A model generated the notes under the pieces. That model saw nothing but the letters and a program-made list of their open reading frames with translations. It had not been told where the DNA came from and made no database searches. From Lophius americanus (lineage: Eukaryota > Chordata > Actinopteri > Lophiiformes > Lophiidae), in NCBI GenBank assembly GCA_037951165.1, contig JBBDHG010000102.1, positions 88,501-152,500 on the forward strand: a stretch of 64,000 nt of DNA, read 5' to 3'. Positions 53,042 to 64,000 of this stretch are shown piece after piece (the stretch's first letter is position 1; the number at the start of each line of letters is the position of its first letter). The translations under genes were made by a program, and so were the position numbers.

Positions 53042-54474
53042 AGGTCAGACCGGAACCGTAAAAAACATCGGCTAGATCAACATTACATTAAAAATACGAA
53101 CTAGCTCATCCGCTACTTTTTATTTCCCCATCAAAACACCAGAACTCTATCTCTACGTGGTGACGTCAGAGGACGACGTACAGCTAACATGTGTGTCAAA
53201 GCCGCATTACCTAATATGGTTGTTCCTGTGACCTCATTTGTTAAGTCATCAAATAAAAACATTTATTCATATTTCATGTCTTTTCGAACAATTGTAATGC
53301 AGAATTATTTACAAATAAAGGGAAACAGGAAATTAATTATAAATAATAGTAAAAATATGAATCTGCTATCCCAACCTATTTAAAAGTGTTTTTGTTGATT
53401 CACCTTTAAAAAGTGTTTGAAGTTTTTTGATAAACAATCTGCGACATCGTCATCCTGCCCCACAGGAAGTCCGTCCTGTCTGAATGACTCATCAGAATCT
53501 CTCTCCACAGGAACTGGCTAAACACGAGGAGATGGAGAATGAGGTGATGCTGACAGAAGAAGGTGAGCTCAGTTGACATGATGACATCATCAGACTGATA
53601 CAATACCAAAAGTGTGTCCCTTGATTAACGCCTCTCTCCCGCTAGAACTCCTGGAGGACGGGTTTGGCGACACGCCATTTTATCATTGCATCATCGCTGA
53701 GGTCTCAGGAGACCTGAGCGTTGAAGGTAGGAACCTCCTCCAGCACTGACATTAACAGGTCAAAGGTCAGCTCAAACACGCAAAGGTTCCCTAACGGCAT
53801 CATGCTGTGTAGAGCGTAAGGACACAGATGGTGACATCTGACCCCGCCCACCCCAATAGACTCATCAGAATGAAGGAGGGGTTACATCCTCAATGGAGGT
53901 CATCACATGCAGATGATGTCATCATTGTCTCTGTGCAGGTCTGACGGCGGTTGGCTTCGCCATGTACTACTTCACCTATGACCCCTGGGTTGGCAAACAG
54001 CTCTACCTGGAGGACTTTTATGTGATGGAGGCGTACAGAGGTTTTATCAGACACTCCACCCTCATGTCAAATCGATCTCTTCCCCTTCCTTCATCTCCCT
54101 TCACCTTCATGTTGAGTTTCTGGTTAGAAGGTTCTTCTCTGGTGGTTAACCCTCGTGTCCTTGGTCTTGTAGGTCTAGGCATTGGCTCGGCGGTCCTTGC
54201 TCATCTCAGTGATGTAAGTACTGAGTCTGTTTCTGGACCACACAGCAGATAGAATGTGATGGTGTCACTAGAACCTTGGCTCTGCTTCTCCTTCCAGCTG
54301 GCCATGAAGATGCGCTGCACTGGCATGTTGTTCGTGGTGGCCGAGAACAACCAGCCTTCCATCCGCTTCTACAAGCGGCGTGGTGCCGAGGACCTTTCTG
54401 AGGAGGAGGGCTGGAGGCTCTTCAGGTTCAACAAGGACAGCCTTGCCAAGATGGCCGCTCCAGCTGAGGAGTAA
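52981..54474 (+). CDS. sat1: Spermidine/spermine N1-acetyltransferase 1
   Basis: SSAT transfers acetyl from acetyl-CoA to the N1 of spermidine or spermine, the committed step of polyamine catabolism and export, in the cytosol. Six exons: 52981-53043, 53511-53562, 53646-53726, 53939-54040, 54173-54213 and 54298-54474; 516 nt, 171 aa, exactly the human length. GNAT-fold features are visible: VGFAMYYFTYDPWVGKQLYL, the acetyl-CoA loop YRGLGIGSAVL, and FYKRRGAEDLSEEEGWRLF with the tyrosine that acts as general acid in human SSAT. Exon 4 ends at an unusual donor (AGAG|GTTTTA). The promoter has TATA and CCAAT boxes, and two upstream ORFs precede the start. AATAAA lies at 54533. It is divergent from acot9 and convergent with apoo, as in the human ACOT9-SAT1-APOO cluster. 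Confidence 0.96.
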
Positions 54475-54532
54475 CACAGGAGGAGGCGGCGGAGTCATCT
54501 GAATGATTGACAGCATGTTTTAATTGTCACTG

Positions 54533-54538
54533 AATAAA
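54533..54538 (+). terminator. poly(A) signal of sat1
   Basis: AATAAA, 59 nt after the sat1 stop codon. From here to 54990 no gene is seen. Confidence 0.7.
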
Positions 54539-54994
54539 TTAATGAGATTTCAGAGGTGTGGCTCCGGATGATGATTTCATTGGGTCATGGTTCTTTGTTG
54601 TAACCCAGCACTACATTCAGGTGTTTCAGGTCTCCTCAGCGTTGGAGACACCCACTGAGTGATGATGTCATCTGTTAATTATGGTTGGGGGTTTTTCAGC
54701 AGATGAAACGGTGAATTGTTGAACGATGATTTGTTGGTTTGAGATGAGTTTTTCCTGACGGGTAACAGACGCTCTTGAGAATGCAGATGGTTTCCTTTCA
54801 GGGCGCCGCATGATATCAGTTAGCGGGAAGTCAAGTCTCGCTGTATCCAGTCAGGAAACGACTGGCTCATGCCATCGGCACCACATTGTCTCTCGGGGTG
54901 TAAAACAGGAAGTGACTCTGAATCAGAACAGGAAGTGACCCAGACAGACTTGTTAAGTAAGCATTTAACAAGAAAGAAGTTTCAGCAAGACTCC

Positions 54995-55265
54995 TCCATC
55001 CGTCCACCGTTGTTGGATGGATGTCAGATGTCTGGATGGTTGATAGATGTCTGGATGGTTGTTGGATGGATGTCGGACGTATGGATGATCGTTGGATGGA
55101 TGTCGGACGTATGGATGATCGATGAATGGATGTCGGACGTACGGATGATTGATGTACGGATGATTGTTGGATGGATGTCGGACGTATGGATGATTGATGG
55201 ATGGATGTCGGACGTACGGATGATTGATGTATGGATAATTGTTGGATGGTTGTCGGACGGATATC
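54995..55265. repeat. 30-bp minisatellite between sat1 and apoo
   Basis: About eight to nine copies of a 30-bp-type unit, 'gttggatggatgtcggacgt' plus 'atggatgatc', with shorter variants. Confidence 0.88.
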
Positions 55266-55313
55266 AGTCAGTTTATCACAAACACTCAGTATAACAGGAA
55301 GTGATGAGGTCAT

Positions 55314-55319
55314 TTTATT
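55314..55319 (-). terminator. Possible poly(A) signal of apoo
   Basis: AATAAA on the minus strand about 90 nt after the apoo stop at 55409. Confidence 0.5.
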
Positions 55320-55408
55320 CTTCACATACGAAACGATAAAGGAGATCATCAAACAGGAAGTAGTAGTAGGGTGGTCCTGGAGTCAGAGGGCTGGGGAGGG
55401 GCGTGGTC

Positions 55409-58400
55409 TCAACTGTCGTCAGTCCCACCTTCCTGCAGATCAGTAAAATCAGACTTTATTAATCCCTAAGGTTAACTATTCTTACAGCAGAAACAAGTAA
55501 ACAACAGACACAAAACAGATGATCAAACACGCCTGATCCTGGATCATCAGGACCCTCAGAAACAGATCCACATTATTTATCTGGATTAATAATCTGGATC
55601 ACTAATCTCAGGTTTATTTCAGGAAGCAGGCTCAACTACATCTGAATTTACCCCTGAGCTCTGGCTCGATCGATCCTGACATGAGATATTCAGAGTTCTT
55701 GGTTCCAGAACCGCTGATCTGAGTTAAAGTGGTTCAGGAGGACGATCAGAGGCATCATCAATGGAGCACAGATTAGAGGGGGCGGGGCCTCGCTCTATCT
55801 CACTGCGATTCAGGGTGGCAACCGGTCGCCATTCTTCACGCCATCTGAGCAGGAAGTTCTGTCGGAACCACAAGCAGATGTTTGGAAGAGAAGCGCGTCT
55901 TCATCAGAGAAAACTTCTGCCTGAGGGAAAGTTTCAGCAGTTTTACTGCATCGTCTCTGATTGTTGAGGTTAAAGGTGGAGGAATGACAAACAGGTGTTT
56001 ATCTTTGGTTATGGGCTCTGAGCGCACGAGAAAGAATCTGAGAATAAACACTGATCCAGAGTTAATCCTAGGCAGAACCAGAACCACCCCCTCCCCCTTT
56101 CCTGTAATACCCGCTTGATTAATCATCTGGATTGCAGGACAACTCACCCGGCTTTCACCGAATGGAGGCTTCTTCCAAAGTGTCTCCATGGTGGCGCGAA
56201 CCCGCCGAGCCCAGGTGTCTGCGCAGTCAAAACTCACCTGGAGAAATGAAGACGCAGGCATCAGGTACTGACTGTGACAGGTGGAAACAGGAAGTATGTA
56301 ACTAAGAAACAGGATGAGGGCGCCGCTCTTCCGGATGGAGCAACCGCCCTTCAGATGTTCCTCGCCAGAGGCAGCAGGAAGTGGTAGATCTGTGACCCCA
56401 CCTGAGTGACAGGAGGGAGGAGGAGTCTACAGGTTTATATAAAGCTGGTGGGTCTGGGTCTGGACTCGTCCAGTGATGGATAGTTTCTATGGAGACAACC
56501 TGCTGCTCACCATCATCGTACTGACCCCAACCCTCAGAGGGACGGTTGGGGTCAATTAGAGGGGGGGGGGCCTCGCTGTTTTCACTTGCACCATCAGAGT
56601 GACTCCCAAACCTTTTCTTCCAGTAACATGGAGGTCCGCCTGAAGACCAGCTGGCTTTGGTTTGCTGGGCACAGGTGGGCACTCGGGCTTGGCTGAGGGA
56701 GGTTCTGAATCAGTCTGTCGAGACGTCCTTCAGTTATTCTGAGGTCTTTCGTGACACGTCCACATTTATAATCCTGTCCACTGCCATCCGAGGGTCAATG
56801 CAGTAGAAGACGTAAGTGGACAGCTTCTGCACCTGGTCCATGGAATGTGTGTGGATGTGAACGCTTCCTGACGGAGTGACTCACCTGGACCAGACCTGCT
56901 GCCTGCTGAGGGAAGAACATGGAGGCTGTGAGGGACATCAGGCCCACAGGAACAACCAGACGCTTCACACCAACACCTGAGGAACAAACGTCAGAACCAT
57001 GAGAACATACATAAAAGACGATCAGGACCACTTTGGACCTCCACCAGAGCTACTGAATGGTTCGCGAAGTTGACCAGTGGCTGCAGGATCATTTAAAGGA
57101 ACAGTACATAATAAAGAAAAAAAAACCTTATGGGTCGGTGTGTAAGGGATCAAATTACCTTTAGCCAGGTAGAGTCCCAGGAATCCAGAGAAGGCTACAG
57201 TGGCAACACTATGGTAGAGGTCAGGAGGTGGGTTTCTGAGGAACGCGTACACGTCTGAAAGGTAGATCAGACAGGAAGTGACATCAGACTTCATGTGGTT
57301 TGGTTTATGTGAGAAGAGGAATCATAGTGGATCAAAGCTGATTGGCTCCGGGGTCTGGACCTGTTTAACTATCCAGTAGACCAGCTATGATAGCCAGTCC
57401 TCAAACCGCCACGGGGACCAGTTCATCCTGGAGGTCCGGTCAGCATAGAAGGAGTCCATATGGATGTGAACCGGCTCAGCCCTCTCTCACCTGTGAATGT
57501 TGCCATGGAGGAGGTGACAGCGGGCTCCACGGTCCGATGGACTCTCTGTCCAGAGGTCAAAGGACACAGAGAAAGAGGAGGTTAGTGTGGTGATGACATC
57601 ACAGCAGACATCCCCATTGCCTCCTTCCACCACAAGTAAATAAATGGGCGTCTGATTGGAGTCGGATGTATAGAAAAGAGTCATCTGCATAGAATCAAAT
57701 CTAAAAAAACACATATACAAAACAGGTCCCCCTAGACTAGATACCTGTGGTACCCCGTCCTCAGACCCGACACTAGATACCTGTGGTACCCTGTCCTTAG
57801 ACCCGACACTAGATACCTGTGGTACCCCGTCCTCAGACCCGACACTAGATACCTGTGGTACCCTGTCCTTAGACCCGACACTAGATACCTGTGGTACCTC
57901 GCGTCAGAACGGAACTAGACAACTTCCCTACTCACCTCATATGTCTCTGCGGCGTTCCGACCCATTTCCTGCACAAGGACAGAAGACACGTTTAACTTAA
58001 CTATGATCAGACGGGGAGCATGATGTGAGTTATTTAGGCTGGTTACGTTTTGAGACTGTTAGAGTGTCATGGTAAATCACACCTGCGTACGGCTGGATAT
58101 GTCATCAGGTGAAGGAGGAGCTTGTGAACGTACCTGACACTGGTTGGCGTACGGTTCAACACACATCCTCAGGGATTGGATACTCTGCTCGAGAAGCCCC
58201 GCCTCCGCCCCCACGAACAGCACCGGTTCTTCATGTTGGCAGTACAAGGATGGCAGCTGAAAACAAGCAGGTAACCGTCAGTCAGAGGTCAGAGGTCACA
58301 GAGATCATTACTGACGGCGCTGCCGTCTGGGAGTGCTGGACAGAATCACTGAAGATGGAGGACATCTAAGGGATGTAATTCAAAGAGAAGATGAGAGAAG

Positions 58401-60084
58401 GTAACCTGAGTGAGAACAACAAGAGAGGACGAGTAAAAGAATGAAACGTTCTTTCTTTCTAACATTATTTTGTAGGAGGGAACCGTCAGTGTCGTCTCTG
58501 CTTCATGCTGTTGATCCTCAGGTTAGAGTCACTCCATCAGATAAAAAACATGGGGGGGTTTACCCAGATCCCCTCCAACTTCACATGATTGACAGCTTTC
58601 AAATGGGCAGTGTGAAAATCATAAACCCGCTCACTAATTACATCCCTCCTCTTAAGACCAGCAAAATGTGACCTTTGACCCTACAGCTCTAGTGTGCCAG
58701 AATAATTTATATATGCTGCCCTGATTGTTGGGTGGTTGTTTACATATTTATACCCTGAAAACTAAAAAAAAACTACTTAAATAAAGATAGACAACAAATG
58801 GCTATAGTAAGGAGGCGTGGCCTGAGGACATCATTGCATGTTTGGTTGTGACTGAGGCCCGCATGTGGAAAACTCTGTCATGGTAAACTGAAAAGGATCC
58901 TCCGGCCGCGTGAGGCTGCCTCATGGACATTTTGTCATACAAACAAGGTCAAAGGTCAGAGAGGTCCCCTTCACAATAGTAAACAGGATCTATACCGTAA
59001 AACATCTCCGGACTACATTCAAGGAGAACTAACGGCAGCAGACGCATCTCTTCTGGTTCTGCCAACAGACACAGAGGTTCTGGAGGAAGGACTCTCTGAT
59101 CCAAACCTTTGAGCTGTACCGCAAAAATGTTGTTCTTTGGATTTTCATAGTTATGACACAAATGAAAAGAACAATGTTTTTTTATCTGGCTAAGAATTAC
59201 AGACATGAATACTAGCTGTCCAACCCCAGACAATCTTTACTTCCTGTTTCTAGAATGACTGAGCTGTAGCTAAAAACAAGCAGTACTTCTCCCAGCTTTG
59301 ATCTCTGTGGTCCAGCAGGACCCTTTGGTTCTCCCTGTCATGTAGTGGGCACTGAATTCCTCATAATGCGTCTAAATGTAATATATTTCCCCTTTTTATA
59401 TATGTTGATAAAAAAGTTCCTTTAAATGTGCGGTGTACACTTCTGCGGTTAAAAACGTCATTCTCCGGTTTAAATCTGTTTATGGCGCCCTCTAATGCAT
59501 TGCAACATTACGACATTACCTACGTCTGGGTAAAATTTCGTGCAAATCTGTCCTGTAGTTTTACTGTTGTCTGACTGACAAACAGAAAGTTCTGGAAATT
59601 AAACTCACCCTTGGCAGAAGTAAATAAAAAGAGAACGAAAAGAGCTAACCTCATCGATCTGCAGAACATGCTGGGACTTCTTCGTCGTCTTCTCCGCCCT
59701 CACGGAACCGCTCATCAGCGCCGTCAACGGCGCAGCAGCGGCACACAGTGACACCTGCAGGTCACATTCAGTACAGCACAGGTTAACATCTAGCAGCTAA
59801 AGGCTAACAGCAAAGCTGACGGTTGAAGGGTAATAATCTGCCACCGTTATTACTATAAAACTCGATGGATTATAAACAAATAACACAAACATTGAATTCA
59901 AATATAGAGAAAGGATGTTAGCATCGATCTGTTTGGTGTTAGCAACATGCTAACGTTGGTGTCCTTCTACTCATAGGTCTATTAAATTTGTTGGAGTCTA
60001 GAACATTTTTTTTAATCGGTTTGCAGCGTGTAAAGTGATTATGGGGGAAAACATTCAAATATTTACCACTTTAATGTACGACAT
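55409..60084 (-). CDS. apoo: MICOS subunit MIC26 (apolipoprotein O)
   Basis: MIC26 is an inner-membrane MICOS subunit that shapes cristae. Nine minus-strand exons: 60067-60084, 59650-59754, 58134-58256, 57936-57968, 57491-57545, 57159-57254, 56885-56976, 56148-56237 and 55409-55432; 636 nt, 211 aa (human 198). Recognisable family blocks are LPSLYCQHEEPV, the EEs-type helix ending SLRMCVEPYANQCQ, DVYAFLRNPPPDLY, a first membrane segment VATVAFSGFLGLYLAKG, and a second LVVPVGLMSLTASMFFPQQA. The C-terminal helix WARRVRATMETLWKKPPF is followed by a short tail EGGTDDS. The first exon has only six codons (MSYIKV). A perfect NRF-1 palindrome lies about 60 bp upstream. Intron 3 holds a 36-bp repeat; intron 2 holds an inverted-duplicate arm. 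The paralogue apool is the main alternative, but the length and linkage favour apoo. Confidence 0.9.
57732..57900. repeat. 36-bp repeat with 72-bp higher order, apoo intron 4
   Basis: Almost five copies of a 36-bp unit with 'cactagatacctgtggtacc'. Alternate copies read 'ccccgtcctc' and 'ccctgtcctt', so the true period is 72 bp. It lies between apoo exons 4 and 5. Confidence 0.9.
58371..58513 (-). repeat. Arm of a recent inverted duplicate (partner 49740-49884)
   Basis: Reverse-complement partner of 49740-49884, with 'gaaacgttctttctttctaa' and 'gtcgtctctgcttcatgctg'. It lies in apoo intron 2, 8.6 kb from its partner. Confidence 0.85.
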
Positions 60085-61290
60085 TATCCACCGGAATAAC
60101 TTCCACTTTTCAACGTCTAGTAGGGCTGACGAACCGAGGGGCGCATGCGCGTTTCCCTTCCGCTAACGCTGAACGCTAACAGTGACGTCATGTTGACGGC
60201 AAATAGTAAATATTAGATTATAGATGGGGAACTATTACAAGATCACTTTTATTTTAATCAAAATTTTTATATCTTAATAAATAGCGTTATGACTAGACAG
60301 ACAGACGAGTGACAGACAGACAGGCAGGACCTGCCTGGGGCGGAGAATAAAATACCACGATTTGTTTCAAACCTCGTTTTTTTTCGTCAACGTAGCTTTT
60401 ATGCTAAAAATGTAACTGATTTCCCTCCCGCTTCCCTCATTTTCTGCCTCAAACCTTTTCTATGTGTTTAAATATCAATTTCGCCCTTCCTTCCTTTTAT
60501 TTCTAATTTCAAATTAGAATAAAGTTTATTAATATCAGCAATTGGAATTTTCAATAAATACGCTGCATCTTGGTTTTTCTTCTCGAGCAAAGGAAAAGAT
60601 TTTCCCTCCCATCAGAGCCTTCAGTTTGTCCCAGAAGATTACTGGTACTTCCTCCACGTCATTACATTCGACACTATCATTAACTCCCTATTATCTTAGG
60701 GTTATTAAATATGCTTGAATTCTGTTTGCGGTTTTTATTTCTACAATCAGAGACGCTGAAATGGCGGCGGTCCGACAGGTCAGGTGTTACATCACAGTTC
60801 CTGTGCTGAAGAGATGAAGAGAAGCAGCAGAGGTGGATCTCTTCGGGATCCACTCTGTTACTGCCTTCACTGTCTCAGAAGAGAACCATTTTGTTAAGAA
60901 TGTATTTATTATTCTATTTTAACTTTGTAGTATGAGAATGAAGTTGCAGAACTGTATGACAAAGATTCATTTGGAATATTCTAGTAAGTACTGGCAAGAT
61001 TTGATGAAAATGATGGTAAACAGTAGGACAGAGTTTTGAGTTTTAAAAGTCAAACTGCTTAAACATTAAGACACATGTTTTGTGTTTGCAGGTTTCAATT
61101 AATTAAACCCATGACATTTTTAGACCACTCAATTAAACCTAAAACCAATAATTTCCCCCCTAGACTTCTTTTTGTTACCTGAAGTCCTGTTTCCACAGGA
61201 CGGGTGGCGGTGTGATGTCACGGCTGTGAGGGTGATGTCATTGGTGTGAGAGATTGAAAAACGTTGCCAGATCAAAGTCAAGCAATAAGA
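60085..61290. other. apoo promoter and spacer to klhl15
   Basis: 60085-60200 is the likely apoo promoter. From 60200 to 61290 the sequence is AT-rich and I see no exon, RNA gene or clear repeat. Confidence 0.5.
60141..60150. promoter_or_regulatory. NRF-1 palindrome in the apoo promoter
   Basis: gcgcatgcgc is a perfect match to the NRF-1 core palindrome, about 60 bp upstream of the apoo ATG. NRF-1 drives many nuclear genes for mitochondrial proteins, so it fits the gene's role; binding is inferred. Confidence 0.6.
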
Positions 61291-61293
61291 ACA

Positions 61294-61299
61294 TTTATT
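61294..61299 (-). terminator. Possible poly(A) signal of klhl15
   Basis: AATAAA on the minus strand 2 kb beyond the klhl15 stop. If used, 61290-63291 is a long 3' UTR; I see no other gene in that stretch. Confidence 0.4.
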
Positions 61300-63291
61300 T
61301 TATGGAAAGTTACAAACAACCGCTACCAGATTACACACGTGGTCATGTGACTTCACTCACACTTCCTATTTCCTGCTGCAGACTGGTGGTCACATGACAG
61401 CAGTCTGATCGTGTGACACGTCTGTGGTTAATACTCTAACTTACAAGTAAAAAAGTGCAAAAACTCAAAGTTCAGGTAAAAAAACAAACACAATCTGAAA
61501 ACTTTTAAAACATTTGACAGAAATAAGCTCAATGCGAGGAAAAACCTGTGGAGTTTGACTGACAGCTGCTCGGCGCTGATGACATCATCCATGACATAAG
61601 ACAAAGACCTTTGACGAACATGTTTATGACCAACTCATCCAAATCACTACAGCACCATTCAGCACATCCGCCCTTTCAAAGTAAAAGACCTCCTCATAAG
61701 GCCTCATGATGTGGAGCAAACCGGAAATCAAATTGAGGTCAGAGCCCTGAAGATGAGCTGCGTTGGTCCCACATGCTTCCTGTTGGCCGTTGCTGGTTTA
61801 AATCCCTGTGGTCAGCTCCGACCAGATCTGAGGTACGGACGGATAAAAACATACATCACATGTTCTAGCGTTTTACACTGAGTCCTCGTGGGGAAAAAAC
61901 CCATGGGAGAACGAGGTGGGACATGAGATGTACCAGCAGGTATTTCACCCGCCTCCCAGTGTTCGCCGTCCCAAATAGGACATCTCAGCCACCAGGGAAC
62001 AAACCAGTGAACGTCAGGTGATTCGCTGCCGAGGGACGAAGAGGAAACGCGATGTCTAAAGCTGAAAATTCAGGACGGGATACGATTATGACACAGTGGT
62101 GCGATGGCGAGAAGTCTCTGCCAATCAAACCAGGAAATGAACGCTAGCAGCTAGAGGATATGTAACCCACCATCATTCGCTGGTTCGATGATGTCATCAT
62201 GGCCGAGGCTGAATGAAACTCCTCCCTGCATCAATTCACATTCTGTGTCTGGCGCTGGTTTTCCTGTCACGTCCTGCTAAACGACCAGAGAGGGCGGACT
62301 GGGTCAGTTCCAGCACATCAGGTTCTGCAGTTGATCCCGATCATCACAGCTGGCTCGGGTTATTCCTCAGGGGGAGGAGCTGCAGTCCTCCTACCAGCAG
62401 AGGGCGCCTTGAGCTCCATTACATAGGGGTTTAGAAAAGGCAGGTGCAGCACGCGGAGGTGGGCGCTCTCAGTGACGATCAACAGTTTCATCCTGCTGCA
62501 GGTCACATGACCACCTCCCACCAGTCAAACTTTACTAACCACGACTCGTCACCTCACATTATGTACCCAACATAGTGATGTCACTGTGACATCACCATTG
62601 GTCAGGGTTACAGTTTAAATCATCTATACGTTCTGCTTTTGACTCTGAAAAAATAAAATAAATAAATAAGTTACCATGGAGACAGACGTCAGGTGACATG
62701 AGTCACATGACCACAAAATTCCAAACACAAAGGAAGTTTTGTTCCCCTTCTCTAATTGTTTTCTTTATTTTCTGGGAAATCTAACGATGAAATTGTTCCA
62801 GCCGTGACGCGTCATCATAATGACGCCACCGGCGGGACATTTCTGTTCTTCGCCGTCACTCTCACTCTCACTCTCAGCAGATTATCTGACTCACAGTGAC
62901 CTATAGGACGCCGTCTGGCTTCTCCTGCCTGGATAAATATTTTATTTTAATTTATTCAAATATTCACTGAGGCGCTGTCTCCAGGACAACAACGTCCTTA
63001 CAACAATGCACCATTGATGGAGCGCGGACTTTTGCACCCCAGGCCAGGAGGCGGCACTATTACTGACTGTTGTCATGTGGCCCAAAGGTAAACCAGAGGC
63101 TACAGGTTCATGATAAATCTGTTGCCGTGGAAACGGCGCCTCAGACTTAGCCCAAGAATAAAGATAAAGATGTGATGTACATGGGTCACGTGACCTCGTT
63201 CCTGGCCACTATGGATTGGACAGCGGCGTGTCTGTCCACCTAAAGGACACGCCATCAGAGGGTTAGAGGCTCCGCCCCCTGTGGGCTGTCT

Positions 63292-64000
63292 TCAGCTGCA
63301 GCGTCTCACATGCTCCAGCACGTACTCGGGAAAGTGCAGACTGCACACCTGCAGACCGTCCAGTTTGCAAGGCATCCTGGGATACTCGTCCTCCTTCCAT
63401 TTGTTGTCATCGGGGTCAAAGGTCAGGATTGAGTCACTGTAGTGGCCGTTGTAGCACAGGCCGCCCAGCACCATGATCTGCCGGTCCAGCACCGCCACTC
63501 CGTGGCCACTGCGTCCGATGGGCATGGAGGCGAGGATGGTCCAGTCGTCAGTGTCGGGGTCGTAGACCTCAGTGGAGGGGCAGCCCTGAGATTCGAAGGA
63601 GGCCCTCAGGACCACGCAGACCCCCCCAAACACATACAGCTTCCCCTGGTGGGAGATCATCTTATGGAAGCAGCGGGCATAGTTCATCTTAGCTTTGTTC
63701 TCCCAGCAGGTGGCTTGTGTGCCTGGCAGTAGTTGGCCACGCCCCCCGCGGGTCCTTAGCGGGTCTGAGCCGCTTCCACCACCTCCTCCTCCTCCTCCTC
63801 CTCCTCCCCCTGCCTCCCGACCGGGATCAAACACACACACCTGTTTGGAGGTGGAGGAGGAGGTGATGCCGCCGGTGATGTAGAGTTTCCCGTTCAGAAC
63901 TGTGCCCTCGTGGCCGTACTTGTTCACTGGATATGGGTCGACAAACTCCCAACGGTCCTCAGTGATGTCATAGCGCTCCGTCGAGTAGAAGGTCTCGTCT
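63292..64000 (-). CDS. klhl15: Kelch-like protein 15, C-terminal kelch repeats (partial)
   Basis: KLHL15 is a BTB-kelch adaptor that brings substrates, notably a PP2A B56-beta subunit, to the CUL3 ubiquitin ligase. The frame runs off the window edge; about 235 C-terminal residues are seen as one exon. It reads ETFYSTERYDITEDRWEFVD, PVNKYGHEGTVLNGKLYITG, MNYARCFHKMISHQGKLYVF, STEVYDPDTDDWTILASM, PIGRSGHGVAVLDRQIMVLG and ends YVLEHVRRCS. These are kelch blades with paired glycines and the Trp-x6-Met pattern. Between two blades a run of 12 glycines (GGC and GGA codons) followed by SGSDPLRTRGGRG replaces a short linker in the mammalian protein. The family also has BTB and BACK domains, which lie beyond 64000. 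Position next to apoo matches human Xp22. Confidence 0.93.
   Translation of the reverse strand, partial: DETFYSTERYDITEDRWEFVDPYPVNKYGHEGTVLNGKLYITGGITSSSTSKQVCVFDPGREAGGGGGGGGGGGGSGSDPLRTRGGRGQLLPGTQATCWENKAKMNYARCFHKMISHQGKLYVFGGVCVVLRASFESQGCPSTEVYDPDTDDWTILASMPIGRSGHGVAVLDRQIMVLGGLCYNGHYSDSILTFDPDDNKWKEDEYPRMPCKLDGLQVCSLHFPEYVLEHVRRCS

Overview
This is vertebrate nuclear DNA, almost certainly from a compact-genome ray-finned fish (percomorph teleost; a pufferfish-like genome is possible but unproven). The protein genes are split by many short GT-AG introns. The repeats are of teleost type: L2/Maui-like LINE pieces with a conserved 3' tail, an RTE-like LINE remnant, common teleost dispersed repeats, and very abundant minisatellites. 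I found no bacterial-type operon, CRISPR array or tRNA.

Layout, left to right: eif1ax (minus, 953-6749, 7 exons, 144 aa); an unnamed C2H2 zinc-finger gene (plus, about 9193-9972) with an apparent 1-nt frameshift; rps6ka3/RSK2 (minus, 10981-24026, 22 exons, 733 aa); pdha1 (minus, 25736-30761, 12 exons, 400 aa, plus an in-frame candidate cassette exon); a 2.7-kb CCATCTAT-type satellite (31484-34185); acot9 (minus, 35554-50067, 16 exons, 434 aa) with introns full of satellites and LINE pieces; sat1 (plus, 52981-54474, 6 exons, 171 aa); apoo/MIC26 (minus, 55409-60084, 9 exons, 211 aa); and the 3' part of klhl15 (minus, 63292 to the window edge). Exon boundaries were read by eye from splice signals. 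For every complete gene the exon lengths sum to a multiple of three and give a protein of about the family's length.

All the named genes have human counterparts on Xp22.1 (EIF1AX-RPS6KA3 adjacent; ACOT9-SAT1-APOO-KLHL15 adjacent; PDHA1 nearby), so this is a conserved vertebrate linkage block compacted into 64 kb. Three genes make mitochondrial proteins: PDHA1 (pyruvate to acetyl-CoA), ACOT9 (acyl-CoA hydrolysis) and APOO (cristae). SAT1 consumes acetyl-CoA to acetylate polyamines. The others act in translation initiation (eIF1A), MAPK signalling (RSK2) and ubiquitylation (KLHL15).

The most unusual structure is in acot9. Two large arrays of the same 19-bp unit lie in opposite orientation in introns either side of exons 3-8. 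A third array, of a different 19-bp unit, sits between them and is split by an L2 insertion. Other points of interest are the pdha1 microexon and cassette exon, upstream ORFs on sat1, a GC-AG intron in rps6ka3, a polyglycine insertion in KLHL15, and several near-identical inverted duplicates.
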